A DNA stretch of 64,000 bases from contig NC_012796.1 of NCBI RefSeq assembly GCF_000010665.1, forward strand, positions 1,116,001 through 1,180,000, written 5' to 3'. The notes below the pieces were generated by a model that searched no databases, was not told the origin of the DNA, and saw only the letters and a list, made by a program, of their open reading frames with translations. Every line of letters starts with the position of its first letter. Within the stretch, counting starts at the first letter, position 1. This document shows, one piece after another, positions 27,108 through 35,775 of the stretch. The translations under genes and the position numbers were made by a program. Origin of the DNA: Solidesulfovibrio magneticus RS-1. Lineage in GTDB: Bacteria; Desulfobacterota; Desulfovibrionia; Desulfovibrionales; Desulfovibrionaceae.

Positions 27108-28928
27108 TTAGCCCTCGATAAGCTGCAACGCCATTTTGGGCAATGAATTAGCTTGTGAGAGCATGGCAACGGCAGCTTGTGAAAGTATTTGTTCTTTGAC
27201 AAAATTGGTCATTTCTTCAGCGACATCGGTGTCAGAAATTTGTGATTCAGCTGCTTGAAGATTTTCAGCCTGAATCTGGATATTTGAAACCGTGTTTTCA
27301 AGGCGATTTTGGGTTGCGCCAAGATTTGCTCTGATTTTGTCTTTTTTGACGATGGCGTTGTCTATTCTTTCTAATGAGTATTGAGCTCCATTTTGTGTTC
27401 TAATGTTCAAGTCTTGTATGTTGAGTCCATTAGTGTTGATTGTTGAGTTTGTAGCAGGGATGTCGTAACTATCGATATCTTTTCTATTCTGTGTCCCGAA
27501 TTGTACGGTCAGTTTGTTGTCTTCGGCCTCTAAATAGTTGAAAACTTCAACTCCGTCGGTTGGGTTATACGACGTGGCATATAAGTTTTTTCCTGCAGAA
27601 TATAACGTTATTGACCTATTGTTTGTATTCCCGATGCCGTTGTCGTTTATTTTTTCCCACTGCTTGTTCCCTGTATATTTATAAACCCCACCGATGTCTC
27701 CAGGTGACAGGCCGCCTGTGCCAACATATAATTCATTCTGAAAGTTAACTATTCTTGAGGCTCCAGTTACGCCGTCTCCAAACCCATTTGAATTAATCTG
27801 CTCCCAGTTTCCTCCTTCAGTGTATTTATAAATAACAGCACCATCGTTTGAAGAAGCGCCCCCGTATAGTTCTCCGTCTAAGTTTGTGAACTGTAAAGCA
27901 CTTGTTCCGTTTCCAAATCCTTGTTGTGATATTGGCTTCCACGATGTGCCACTTTCGTATTCGTAAACTATAGTTCCATTGTTATTCCATGTTGAAGCGT
28001 ATAGTTTGCCATTTGAAGTTCCAAGGTTTGCGTTTGTATTGTTTAAATCACCGAATCCGTCAGTGTTTATTTTTGTCCATGAAGTCCCAGAATTGTATTT
28101 ATAAATATTCACACCATCGGTTGGATTGTTTGTGGAGACGTACAGGTCGCCATCCTTTTCTATCATAGAGTCCATTCCAAAATTATTTGGATTTCCAAAT
28201 CCATTAGTATTTATTTGGGTCCAAGTTGAATTTTGATATTGATAAACACCAACGCCTGATCCAGTCAGTATTCCGCAGACTAAGTTGTCATCATATTTAG
28301 ATATTAATTTTATGCCAGCTGGCAATCCTGAGGATACAGCTGTCCAAGATTTGTTCCCGTCGTATTTATATATGCTGTTTGTGCTGTCAGAGCAATATAG
28401 AGTTCCGCCAGCTTCAACTATTCCATATGAAGCACTATTTGTTAGGGGGCTAATTCCAAAACCACTTTGATTAATTTGTTCACCAAGTTCTATGATTGGA
28501 TTAGAGCTTCCATCAAGGAGTTTAATGCTATTGAAGTCAGTAGATATTGCAATTCGTTGTATTTCAGACATCATTGCTTGAAATTCGCTGTCAATGATTA
28601 TCCTTTGATCGCTCGAATAAGTTCCAGTAGCAGCTTGTTCAGCTAATTCCTTCATCCGAATTAACTTTTCATCAATTATCTGTAAAGCTCCGTCAGCAGT
28701 TTGGATTAGAGAAATGGCATCATTAGCGTTCCTTACCCCCTGGTTCAGGGTTGCTACATCCGATCGCATCAACTCCCGGACAGCGAGACCGGCAGCGTCG
28801 TCGGCGGCGGAATTGATCCGCAGCCCAGACGACAGCCGCTGGGTCGACGTACTCAGCGCCCCATAGTGGTCTGACAAATTTCTGGCGGAGTTCATCGCCA
28901 TGAGGTTGTGGTTTATGACCAATGCCAT
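27108..28928 (-). CDS. Flagellin with a seven-repeat beta-propeller-like insert, 606 aa
   Basis: The ends are those of a normal flagellin: N-terminal 'MALVINHNLMAMNSARNL' and 'SSGLRINSAADDAAGLAV', C-terminal 'ANLGATQNRLENTVSNI' and 'ILSQAAVAMLSQAN'. They build the filament core (D0/D1). Between about residues 150 and 485, in place of the usual variable D2/D3 domain, are seven repeats of about 45-48 residues with the pattern 'LY...iYkY...W..IN..GFG'. Repeats of this kind normally fold as a beta-propeller, here exposed on the filament surface. The start MALV has a GGAGA site; the longer frame begins in the leader. Its neighbour at 29920-32016 has the same ends but another insert. Confidence 0.9.
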   Translation of the reverse strand: MALVINHNLMAMNSARNLSDHYGALSTSTQRLSSGLRINSAADDAAGLAVRELMRSDVATLNQGVRNANDAISLIQTADGALQIIDEKLIRMKELAEQAATGTYSSDQRIIIDSEFQAMMSEIQRIAISTDFNSIKLLDGSSNPIIELGEQINQSGFGISPLTNSASYGIVEAGGTLYCSDSTNSIYKYDGNKSWTAVSSGLPAGIKLISKYDDNLVCGILTGSGVGVYQYQNSTWTQINTNGFGNPNNFGMDSMIEKDGDLYVSTNNPTDGVNIYKYNSGTSWTKINTDGFGDLNNTNANLGTSNGKLYASTWNNNGTIVYEYESGTSWKPISQQGFGNGTSALQFTNLDGELYGGASSNDGAVIYKYTEGGNWEQINSNGFGDGVTGASRIVNFQNELYVGTGGLSPGDIGGVYKYTGNKQWEKINDNGIGNTNNRSITLYSAGKNLYATSYNPTDGVEVFNYLEAEDNKLTVQFGTQNRKDIDSYDIPATNSTINTNGLNIQDLNIRTQNGAQYSLERIDNAIVKKDKIRANLGATQNRLENTVSNIQIQAENLQAAESQISDTDVAEEMTNFVKEQILSQAAVAMLSQANSLPKMALQLIEG

Positions 28929-28975
28929 GGGGAGGCATCTCCTTCCTTGTTCAGCGGGCATTTCCCGGCAAATCA

Positions 28976-28992
28976 CCGGAATTATTTTCCGG
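28976..28992 (-). promoter_or_regulatory. Hairpin in the flagellin 5' leader (copy 1)
   Basis: CCGGAA / TTCCGG with a five-base loop, about 48 bases before the start codon, kept in both flagellin leaders. The leader also has GGA motifs near the ribosome site (AAGGAAGGAGATG), the kind bound by CsrA in other flagellin messages. That link is inference only. Confidence 0.45.
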
Positions 28993-29657
28993 TGGCTCGG
29001 GGCCTGAACCGCCAGAAATCAAGGCTCAGACGGAAAAATTGACAAAAAATAAAGTTTACTTGTTAATATCTAGCAATTTACATACCTAACTTTTGGATTG
29101 GCCTAGGGTTTTCTTGGACACCAACTTGGCGGTATGAATCTGCCGCTCGGGAGGTGTCGTATGCAGAGAGAGGAAGGAGCGCCCAAGCGATTTTGGGCGC
29201 GTCACAAGACTCAGGCCGTGCTGCGGCTGCTTCGAGGCGAGGACATTGACTTGGTGAGCCGGGAGTTGGGGGTGTCCCTCTAAGAGGGAGTCTGGGGAAG
29301 ATACCCAACCCCAAATTCCCCCAAGGGGTGTTTGAGCTGTTTTCTGAGATAAAGTACTGCTATTTTAGATAGTTACAATTTGCAGGGTGCTGCATTTTCC
29401 GATTTTAAGTAGATTGGGCAGTAAAAATGGTGTCGGATGGCAGAAGTCTGCCATCTCGCGGGCTATGTTAGTGTAGATTTAGTGGCGCAGTCCTCTGCTT
29501 GGTCCAATAGTGACGGAGGGCAGATAGTGGGTGACTGTCGAATGAAATCTTAAATTATTTCAAATGCGTAGTTATCTGCGTTTCTTAAGTCCAAGAATTG
29601 CACCAGACTTGACGGAGAATCTGAACCTTAAGTGCTGACAGGAAAGATCGATTAGGC
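28993..29657. repeat. Spacer between the two flagellin units
   Basis: No gene. It holds the far part of the leader and an incomplete GC-rich repeat (about 29265-29345, ending in CCCAACCCCAAATTCCCCC). Palindromes lie at 29381-29394 (TGCAG-GGTG-CTGCA) and 29437-29454 (ATGGCAG-AAGT-CTGCCAT). Confidence 0.6.
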
Positions 29658-29886
29658 ATGCCGTTCGCGATTCATCAAAGCAAGCTAAATCTCAAGATGT
29701 ATCTTTTTGCACGAAATAAAAACGATTTTTTTGTGTTCCAGAAGGCATTTTAGAAGAAATGAGAAAAATTAAGTTTATGAGGAATTCATTCCTGGAGAGA
29801 AAGAAACAGAAGTTATTTTCCCTCGCTATAAAGAAATTGAAAGCCTTGTTGCTGTCAAGGGCTATTGTGTAGTTAGGCTTGAATAG
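29658..29886 (+). pseudogene. Broken second copy of the YcgL-like gene
   Basis: Clearly the same gene as 26845-27075 (same start MPFAIHQ region and same end GAATAG), but the T-run after AACGAT has lost bases and there are further differences in the middle, so no full frame remains. It shows that the YcgL-like gene was duplicated with the flagellin and only one copy was kept. Confidence 0.8.
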
Positions 29887-29919
29887 AAGTCTTTGTTTTG
29901 ATGCAAAACAGATATCGTT

Positions 29920-32016
29920 TTAACCCTCGATAAGCTGCAACGCCATTTTTGGCAATGAATTAGCTTGTGAGAGCATGGCAACGGCAGCTTGCGAAAGTAT
30001 TTGTTCTTTGACAAAATTGGTCATTTCATCAGCGACATCGGTGTCAGAGATTTGTGATTCAGCTGCTTGAAGATTTTCAGCCTGAATCTGGATATTTGAA
30101 ACCGTGTTTTCAAGACGATTTTGAGTGGCTCCAAGGTTTGCTCTGATTTTGTCTTTTTTGATTAAGGCTGATGATATCTTTTCTAAATGCTCCTGAGCGC
30201 GGGTTTGTGTTCTTATATCTAGGAAGGGTTGATAGATTCTGACAGAAATTCCGATTCCAGAAGGATCTTCCCCCGCGTCATTATTGTAGGCTATTGCGAA
30301 GCTTCCATCGTCTAGTGCTGTGATTGCTGGATTTGATTGATTTCCTGCTAATTCACTGTTGACCATAAATTCATTTCCAAGCTTTGTCCCATTGTAGCCG
30401 AAGATTTGCGCACCCATAGCCCAACCAATTTTTCCATCAAATCCACCTGAATTGTAAGAAACAATGAAAGCTCCATTTTTTAAGTCAGCAATTACAGGCA
30501 TGTGTTGGTCGTTGATTGTTGCGTCATTTACTTTAAATTCGGATTTATATACTGTCCCATCTTGATTGTATATTTTTGCGTAAGTTCCCCAGCTTCCAGG
30601 GGATTCTTGGTCAAAAGATGACCATGCAACAACGTATTTTCCGTCCGAAAGAGATTGAACGGACGACCAGTTTTGAACGTTTGTCGTGTAATCATTAACT
30701 AGAATGTTGTTCCCAACTTTTGCCCCGCTTGTGTCATATTCTTGAGAATAAATCCCATAGCTACTTGGGTCAGGGCCGCCCCCTCCTCCTCCGGAGTATG
30801 TGACTATTGTATTCCCATTTGTCAGTTTAGTGATTGATGGTATTATGTTTGAGCCGTTAGGATAGTCGCTGACGATGGATTCATTCGTTAAGGGATTGCC
30901 CTCGTTGTCGAATATTCTAAATATTGTATTCGAACCTGCGCCTCCTTGTAGGTCCGACGACCAAACTGCTGCAAAACGGTTGTCGTCCAAGGCAACCAAA
31001 GGATTTCCTACATATTGTATGGATGTTTGTTGATCGTTTGGTGTCGTGCTATTTAGCCGAAATTCACTTCCTATTTTTGAGCCATCTTTTTGAAGAACCT
31101 GTCCATAGACTCCTAGTCCAGATCCATCTTGTCCATTGGACGCCCATGTGACAAGTAAGTTGCCATTCCCTAGTGTTGTTGTTTTGGGTTGTGTCTGGTC
31201 GCTAATGTTGTATGTATTTACCTGGAATTCAGATCCAACTTTATTGCCATTCGTATCCATGATTTGGCCATGGATCGACCAGCCTGCTCCCCCTTGATTT
31301 TGTGATTGCCAAACAGATAGGAAATTACCTCCTTCGATTGAAGTTAAAGAAGGGTATTCTTGGTCGCCGGTTGTAAACGTATTTACTTGTTTGCTGCTCC
31401 CCTCTGGTTCATACATCGGTATTGAATCTGGAAGTACTGATCCAACAAGGTTTGCATTACTAAATAACGAGGGGAGTCTGGAATCGTCTATTGAAACAGA
31501 ATAGTAATCTTCAGCTGAATTGTTGCTGGTGCCAAAGTGGACAATGAGTGATCCAGAAGAACTTAAGCTAGAAGTATTCGATATTCCAGACAAATTTCCA
31601 TTAAGAAGGGGTATTCCATTGAAGTCAGTAGCGTTTGAAATGCGCTGTACTTCAAGTGCCATGGCTTGAAATTCACTATTTATGATCGCTCTTTGGTCTT
31701 CCGTATAAGTTCCAGTCGCCGCTTGCTCGGCCAGTTCCTTCATCCGAATCAACTTCTCATCGACAACTTGTAATGCCCCATCCGCTGTCTGGATCATGGA
31801 GATGGCATCGTTAGCGTTCCTGATCCCCTGGTTCATGGTGCTGATGTCGGATCGCATCAACTCCCGAACAGCGAGACCGGCAGCGTCGTCGGCGGCGGAA
31901 TTGATCCGCAGCCCAGACGACAACCGCTGGGTCGACGTACTCAGCGCCCCATAGTGGTCTGACAAATTTCTGGCGGAGTTCATCGCCATGAGGTTGTGGT
32001 TTATGACCAATGCCAT
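29920..32016 (-). CDS. Flagellin with a second, different seven-repeat insert, 698 aa
   Basis: N- and C-terminal filament-core regions are nearly identical to those of the 27108-28928 flagellin. The insert (about residues 195-610) has seven repeats of about 55 residues with the pattern 'VN.....dQ..P.i..L..G...V.W.S...dG.g..iygq.y...G...G.EF'. Such repeats are familiar from large adhesins and RTX-type proteins and probably form a beta-propeller. The insert has no visible similarity to that of the other flagellin. Start MALV with the same ribosome site. An XRE regulator is divergent 215 bases upstream. Whether both flagellins enter one filament is unknown. Confidence 0.9.
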   Translation of the reverse strand: MALVINHNLMAMNSARNLSDHYGALSTSTQRLSSGLRINSAADDAAGLAVRELMRSDISTMNQGIRNANDAISMIQTADGALQVVDEKLIRMKELAEQAATGTYTEDQRAIINSEFQAMALEVQRISNATDFNGIPLLNGNLSGISNTSSLSSSGSLIVHFGTSNNSAEDYYSVSIDDSRLPSLFSNANLVGSVLPDSIPMYEPEGSSKQVNTFTTGDQEYPSLTSIEGGNFLSVWQSQNQGGAGWSIHGQIMDTNGNKVGSEFQVNTYNISDQTQPKTTTLGNGNLLVTWASNGQDGSGLGVYGQVLQKDGSKIGSEFRLNSTTPNDQQTSIQYVGNPLVALDDNRFAAVWSSDLQGGAGSNTIFRIFDNEGNPLTNESIVSDYPNGSNIIPSITKLTNGNTIVTYSGGGGGGPDPSSYGIYSQEYDTSGAKVGNNILVNDYTTNVQNWSSVQSLSDGKYVVAWSSFDQESPGSWGTYAKIYNQDGTVYKSEFKVNDATINDQHMPVIADLKNGAFIVSYNSGGFDGKIGWAMGAQIFGYNGTKLGNEFMVNSELAGNQSNPAITALDDGSFAIAYNNDAGEDPSGIGISVRIYQPFLDIRTQTRAQEHLEKISSALIKKDKIRANLGATQNRLENTVSNIQIQAENLQAAESQISDTDVADEMTNFVKEQILSQAAVAMLSQANSLPKMALQLIEG

Positions 32017-32063
32017 GGGGAGGCATCTCCTTCCTTGTTCAGCGGGCATTTCCCGGCAAATCA

Positions 32064-32080
32064 CCGGAATTATTTTCCGG
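32064..32080 (-). promoter_or_regulatory. Hairpin in the flagellin 5' leader (copy 2)
   Basis: Same sequence and spacing as 28976-28992: CCGGAA / TTCCGG, loop of five bases, about 48 bases before the start codon. Confidence 0.45.
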
Positions 32081-32126
32081 TGGCCCGGGGCCTGAACCGC
32101 CAGGAATCAAGGCTCAGACGGAAAAA

Positions 32127-32156
32127 TTGACAAAAATTAAAGTTTACTTGTTAATA
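32127..32156 (+). promoter_or_regulatory. Possible promoter of the XRE regulator gene
   Basis: TTGACA at 32127-32132 and TTAATA at 32151-32156 with an 18-base spacer. It lies in the duplicated flagellin leader, so the same sequence exists near 29040 without a gene to drive. Confidence 0.35.
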
Positions 32157-32210
32157 TCTAGCAATTTGCATACCTAACTTTCTTATAAGAAGGACACGCT
32201 AGCCCTAAAC

Positions 32211-32225
32211 TGTCCGAAAAGGACA
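32211..32225 (+). promoter_or_regulatory. Candidate operator of the XRE regulator
   Basis: TGTCC-GAAAA-GGACA is a perfect 5-bp inverted repeat overlapping the ribosome site, with a half site (AGGACA) at about 32191. The position fits autorepression. Confidence 0.45.
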
Positions 32226-32230
32226 ATTCC

Positions 32231-32557
32231 ATGGGCGAGATTCTTAAGGTTTTTGGAAAACGTGTCCGGTCATTGCGGCGGGCAAAGGACATGACCCAGG
32301 AGCAGCTTGCGGAGCGGGCGGGGCTGTCCCTCCAAAGCGTTGGGGAGATCGAACGGGGCAGGGGGAATCCGACCTTGGTGAATATCGAAAGATTATCCGC
32401 CGCCCTCGAGGAAGATTTGGCATCCCTCTTTGACCTTGGGGATGTCGGCATGACGCGGGAGCAGGTGCAGAAAGAACTTCTGGAGTTGCTGGCCGGGGCC
32501 AGCGAAGAGCAAGTGCGAGCGATCCTGACCATGGCCCGGGTGCTGATCCAGAAGTGA
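32231..32557 (+). CDS. XRE-family helix-turn-helix regulator, 108 aa
   Basis: A Cro/C1-type HTH at residues 8-65 ('MTQEQLAERAGLSLQSVGEI' is the recognition part) followed by 'ERGRGNPTLVNIERLSAAL' and a short helical C-terminal region. It is a DNA-binding repressor or activator. AAGGA is seven bases before ATG. It is divergent from flagellin 2 and converges on the DUF6573 operon. It is GC-rich, unlike the flagellins, so it belongs with the mobile-element genes by composition. It may control itself, the flagellin or element functions. Confidence 0.85.
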   Translation: MGEILKVFGKRVRSLRRAKDMTQEQLAERAGLSLQSVGEIERGRGNPTLVNIERLSAALEEDLASLFDLGDVGMTREQVQKELLELLAGASEEQVRAILTMARVLIQK

Positions 32558-32580
32558 CCTGGGCTTTCCCGCGTCACCTT

Positions 32581-32982
32581 TCAGTCATCCTCAGGGAGCA
32601 TGATCGTCAGGACCGGTTCTGCGCTGTCGCCAGGGCCGATATGGGCAATGACCTCGACTGTTTCCGTGTGTCCTGGCGTCATCAGGAACGCCACCTTGAA
32701 ATAGACCCTGTCCGAGTTGACCGCCCTCTTGGCTGCAAACAGCGCCAGCGTCAGCAGGTCGTGGAGCCTGCCCGTCACGGACTGCCCCTCGCCAGCCAGC
32801 CCCGCTGGTGGTTCTATATAATGATGATACAGGTTGTCGGTGACCACCGTGGGCAGTTTGAAGCCGGTGGCTTTCGCTTGCTCGGTGACATCGACCAACA
32901 CCCCGTCAGCAATCGCCTCTGCCCTGGAGTAGGAGTAGATGACGTTTCCAAAAGCTTTATCGTTCGGCATTTTCAGGACCAT
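32581..32982 (-). CDS. DUF6573-like protein, 133 aa (paralogue 2)
   Basis: Same layout as the gene at 24148-24537: 'VIYSYSRAEAIADGVLVDVT', 'GEGQSVTGRLHDLLTLALF', 'VIAHIGPGD' and an identical 'IMLPEDD'-type end. Function unknown. It overlaps the end of the small gene upstream by 26 bases, so the two are one operon. MPNDK (32970) is an alternative start. Two diverged paralogues in one island suggest two mobile elements have merged, or a partial duplication. Confidence 0.75.
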   Translation of the reverse strand: MVLKMPNDKAFGNVIYSYSRAEAIADGVLVDVTEQAKATGFKLPTVVTDNLYHHYIEPPAGLAGEGQSVTGRLHDLLTLALFAAKRAVNSDRVYFKVAFLMTPGHTETVEVIAHIGPGDSAEPVLTIMLPEDD

Positions 32983-33184
32983 CCTGATTTGAGTTCAGCA
33001 AGTTTTCAAGTTTCTTGCGAAAGTTCATTGTAAGTTCGAGTCCGATTTCGGCATAGCAACGGAGTATCGCTCCATCGACTTCGATGGCGGTGGTGTCCAT
33101 GATCTTGAACAGTTGCTCAATTGGTCGGAATGCGCTGATGATTGCTGATTTTAGGTCCAGCTTTTCGAGGTCTTGTGGTTCCAT
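32957..33184 (-). CDS. Small helical hypothetical protein, 75 aa
   Basis: Start MEPQDLEKL chosen from the ATG at 33184 (AAGGAT seven bases upstream). The protein looks wholly helical and amphipathic ('AIISAFRPIEQLFKIMD', 'NFRKKLENLLNSN'). It is first in a two-gene operon with DUF6573. No family recognised. Confidence 0.55.
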   Translation of the reverse strand: MEPQDLEKLDLKSAIISAFRPIEQLFKIMDTTAIEVDGAILRCYAEIGLELTMNFRKKLENLLNSNQDGPENAER

Positions 33185-33485
33185 ATGGTATCCTTCTGGG
33201 GCTGCACTACAGAGGCAGTTTTGGGGAAGGATACCTTGTGAGGGGCAGGCGGTCACGGGAGCTTGAGTGATTTTGGGAATAGCCCTATGGAAATCGGACG
33301 TTGGGCCGAGGCTGGGATTTCCTGAGGTTTCGTGGGAGCCGGGGCAAAGGGGAAGGCCCAGCTGGAAAATCCCCAGGACGGGGCCGGTAGAGAGCAGGGG
33401 AGGGGTGTCCGAGGGGATGGGCTGACCCGGGGCAAAGGAGCCGGGGGTGAAATGTGTTCTAAAAGAAAATAATGATATTGCTTTT
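33185..33485. repeat. Spacer with GC-rich dispersed repeat, copy A4
   Basis: The repeat spans about 33287-33445 (+ orientation), with GGACGTTGGGCCGAGGCTGG, CCCCAGGACGGGGCCGG and GGTGTCCGAGGGGATGGG. It closely matches copy A5 at 40545-40715. Nothing else is seen. Confidence 0.75.
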
Positions 33486-34874
33486 TTAACGAAGCTTCAT
33501 GTCTGGCAGCGAAAATGTATAGTTTGCCATTGCCGCGCCAGTCGAAATTGTGAATCCGTACATGAAATTTTCGAATTTGTTGTGCAGGTCGTCAGTTAAG
33601 TAAACGTCTTTTTTTATGGCTATAATATTTGTAGGGGCTGGGTTCGATGGGGTGTAGTCGGTCGATAAATCAGTGCACTTGTTCTCGGTGCAGTTGAAGT
33701 ATGTTGATAATGTATATTTGTACATTCCTTTTCTTTGATTGTTATTGCTTGATTCAGGTGTTAAATTTCTTACAATGTCAATTCTGATCTTGTGTTCGCT
33801 TCCGATGATGGCTTTTGTGTCATTGGTTGTATTCGATCGTGTTGAAAAGGAATAAAACCCATCAGCATCGCCATTCTGTGAGTTTTTTGGGTCGATGTCG
33901 TCTTTTGTGTTGTTTCTGCCGGCTCCATGATAAACATCATCCCACATTTGAGGTGTAGAACTTGAGCAATTTGTCTGGTCAGGAGTAGAGTCTACACCCC
34001 AAAAAACATAGCCCATGTGAGCATTGTTGTTGTCATTTTGGCCTGCGTGATTGCAGTAATTTTTTCCGCTATTTTGAAAAATATCAAATTCGATTCCAAA
34101 CTTGGGTGGTTGTATTCCAAAAGCATTTGAACCTGCGGTGTTTGATGGTCCTGCGTAGCCAAGATATTCTCCGTAGCGACCAACGTCATCAACTGTGTTG
34201 TTATAAGCGTTTTTAATGGCAAAAACAAAGCCATCTCCTGTTGCAGAACTCGATATTTTGTATTTAAAATAAAAACGTACTCCGGTTCCAAATGGACCGT
34301 AATATCCTGTAAATTTAGGCTCTTTTGTTGTTGCAGTTTTATTGGGATTAAATGTTACTGTGGCAACAAAGTAACCTAACGCACTCAAATCTGCTTGGAT
34401 TGTTGTGTTGCCTTGGTTGTCATTGTATAGATAAACTTTGGATTTGTCTGTGGCATTGATCGCGACGCCACTATCTGCTGGAGCATTTATAAAATTAGAA
34501 ATTTCATAGCTAGCTTCTAGGCCTGATCCGTAATTTACAGTTCCACGAGATGTTACATTGTAGTTGTAGTTTGTTTGGACGCCAACTTGATTAACTTTAA
34601 GAATAATTTTTTCACCAGTTCCAAGATTTTCTATGATTTTGTTATTCAAGTCTAAAAGATCTTTTGTTGTAGAGTTCGCCACATAAGATTTATAAAGAAG
34701 CGCGTAGTTTATTCCTGACTCTGCTAAGTAACGGGCGCGCATGTCTTGGTTGAGTTGTAATTCATTGATTGTCGTTCTAGAGGTAAGTCTCGAAATCCCT
34801 ACGCCTAATAAGGAAATGATAGTGATTGAAGATATTAGCCAAATTAAAGAAAATCCATTAGGTGATTTACACAT
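33486..34874 (-). CDS. Pilin-like surface protein with L-type lectin-like domain, 462 aa
   Basis: Opens with a type IV prepilin signal ('MCKSPNG' then 'FSLIWLISSITIISLLGVGI', membrane helix) and the '...ARYLAESGINYALL' motif of PilX/GspK-type minor pilins. The C-terminal half (about 175-455) looks like an L-type (legume-like) lectin: 'GDGFVFAIKN', 'FGIEFDIFQNSG', then 'HMGYVFWGVDS'. Such a fold binds sugars. It is the last gene of a minus-strand pseudopilin operon, eight bases after the previous gene. A pilus- or pseudopilus-tip adhesin is a reasonable inference. No assembly ATPase is nearby. Confidence 0.75.
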   Translation of the reverse strand: MCKSPNGFSLIWLISSITIISLLGVGISRLTSRTTINELQLNQDMRARYLAESGINYALLYKSYVANSTTKDLLDLNNKIIENLGTGEKIILKVNQVGVQTNYNYNVTSRGTVNYGSGLEASYEISNFINAPADSGVAINATDKSKVYLYNDNQGNTTIQADLSALGYFVATVTFNPNKTATTKEPKFTGYYGPFGTGVRFYFKYKISSSATGDGFVFAIKNAYNNTVDDVGRYGEYLGYAGPSNTAGSNAFGIQPPKFGIEFDIFQNSGKNYCNHAGQNDNNNAHMGYVFWGVDSTPDQTNCSSSTPQMWDDVYHGAGRNNTKDDIDPKNSQNGDADGFYSFSTRSNTTNDTKAIIGSEHKIRIDIVRNLTPESSNNNQRKGMYKYTLSTYFNCTENKCTDLSTDYTPSNPAPTNIIAIKKDVYLTDDLHNKFENFMYGFTISTGAAMANYTFSLPDMKLR

Positions 34875-34882
34875 GGCAATCC

Positions 34883-35371
34883 CTATTGTTGAAATTTCAA
34901 AGTAATCAAATCAGTTGATGTTGAAAAAGTTTTAGAAAGTGTTCCATTTTGGCCAAGTGCGTTTATTGTTATAGTGATAGTCAGCATGGTTCCATCCTTG
35001 CCCGTGTCAGAAGGGCTCTTCGGCCTAGAGACTGTAAACACAGTAACATAATCAAGTAAATCGTAGTTGTTTAATTTTAGTCTGCCATTTGAAAGTTGAA
35101 TTGTAGATTGACTTGTATCTGTCCTGTAGTAGTAAGTAATTTGATTGTTCGAAAAATTAAAAGATCGGTATGTGTCAATGTTTGCAATCTCGTGACTAAT
35201 GCGCATCAGAGCAAGTTGAGTTTTTTCTGTGGCTGCAGATATTTGAGCTGCATTAAGATGACCTCGTATGACCCCAGATGTAAAATCTGAAAAGGCCAAA
35301 CCAATAATGCTGACTAAAACAAGTGTCACAACTACTTCTATAAGTGTAAATCCCTGGTGTTTAGATTTCAT
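34883..35371 (-). CDS. Pseudopilin, GspJ/PulJ-like, 162 aa
   Basis: Class III signal 'MKSKHQG' cut before 'FTLIEVVVTLVLVSIIGLAF', with Glu at position 5 of the mature protein and a membrane helix of 20 residues. The body contains 'EKTQLALMRISHEIANI', as seen in GspJ-type minor pseudopilins. It overlaps the upstream gene by four bases (ATGA). Confidence 0.8.
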   Translation of the reverse strand: MKSKHQGFTLIEVVVTLVLVSIIGLAFSDFTSGVIRGHLNAAQISAATEKTQLALMRISHEIANIDTYRSFNFSNNQITYYYRTDTSQSTIQLSNGRLKLNNYDLLDYVTVFTVSRPKSPSDTGKDGTMLTITITINALGQNGTLSKTFSTSTDLITLKFQQ

Positions 35372-35775
35372 TTTTTTGTAAATATATAAGTTAAAGATTC
35401 TTTGGAAATTCCTTGGTTGTTGGTTAGCGTAACTTTCAGCGATGTGTCTGTGTCGTTAGAATCAAATTTATAGTTTTGGTCTACTGTGACTATGAAATTT
35501 GAGTCTATTCCGTATATGTTGTTGGAGGTATATAATATCTTTGTTGCAAGACTTGCTAAAGATGGTAGATTTGTAGTACCAAAGTTGGAATTATAGTCTG
35601 AAACTATTTTTGACATAACGGTTTGTAACGTGAGAGGGGTTGATACGTTGTTCATGGGGTTAGCGCTTGTCAATGCACCTGACATAAAATACGGCATGAC
35701 CATGGAGGCGGCGATTGCTAAAATTACTAGCGTTAGTATTACTTCGATAAGTGTGAAGCCATGTTTTCTTTTCAT
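35368..35775 (-). CDS. Pseudopilin-like protein, 135 aa
   Basis: Prepilin signal 'MKRKHG' cut before 'FTLIEVILTLVILAIAASMV', with Glu5 and an N-terminal membrane helix, followed by a beta-rich C-terminus. It is translationally coupled at both ends (four-base overlaps). The C-terminus resembles a type II secretion or MSHA minor pilin; the exact class is not clear. Confidence 0.8.
   Translation of the reverse strand: MKRKHGFTLIEVILTLVILAIAASMVMPYFMSGALTSANPMNNVSTPLTLQTVMSKIVSDYNSNFGTTNLPSLASLATKILYTSNNIYGIDSNFIVTVDQNYKFDSNDTDTSLKVTLTNNQGISKESLTYIFTKK

Larger units (their letters stand above)
26845..29093. repeat. Tandem duplication unit 1 (ycgL-like gene + flagellin)
   Basis: This unit matches 29658-32180 in order and orientation: YcgL-like gene, flagellin 3' end, flagellin 5' end and a 5' leader of about 165 bases. 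The middle of the two flagellins does not match. The matching leader ends abruptly near 29093 and 32180. Confidence 0.85.
29658..32180. repeat. Tandem duplication unit 2 (broken ycgL-like gene + flagellin)
   Basis: Partner of 26845-29093. The flagellin ends and 5' leader are almost the same; the YcgL-like copy is degraded; the flagellin centre is unrelated. Confidence 0.85.

Noticed and set aside
28929..28976. Longer flagellin start (16 extra residues, also 32017-32064)
   Set aside because: Flagellins begin MALVINHN-like; the extra codons lie in the leader and the ribosome site is just before MALV.
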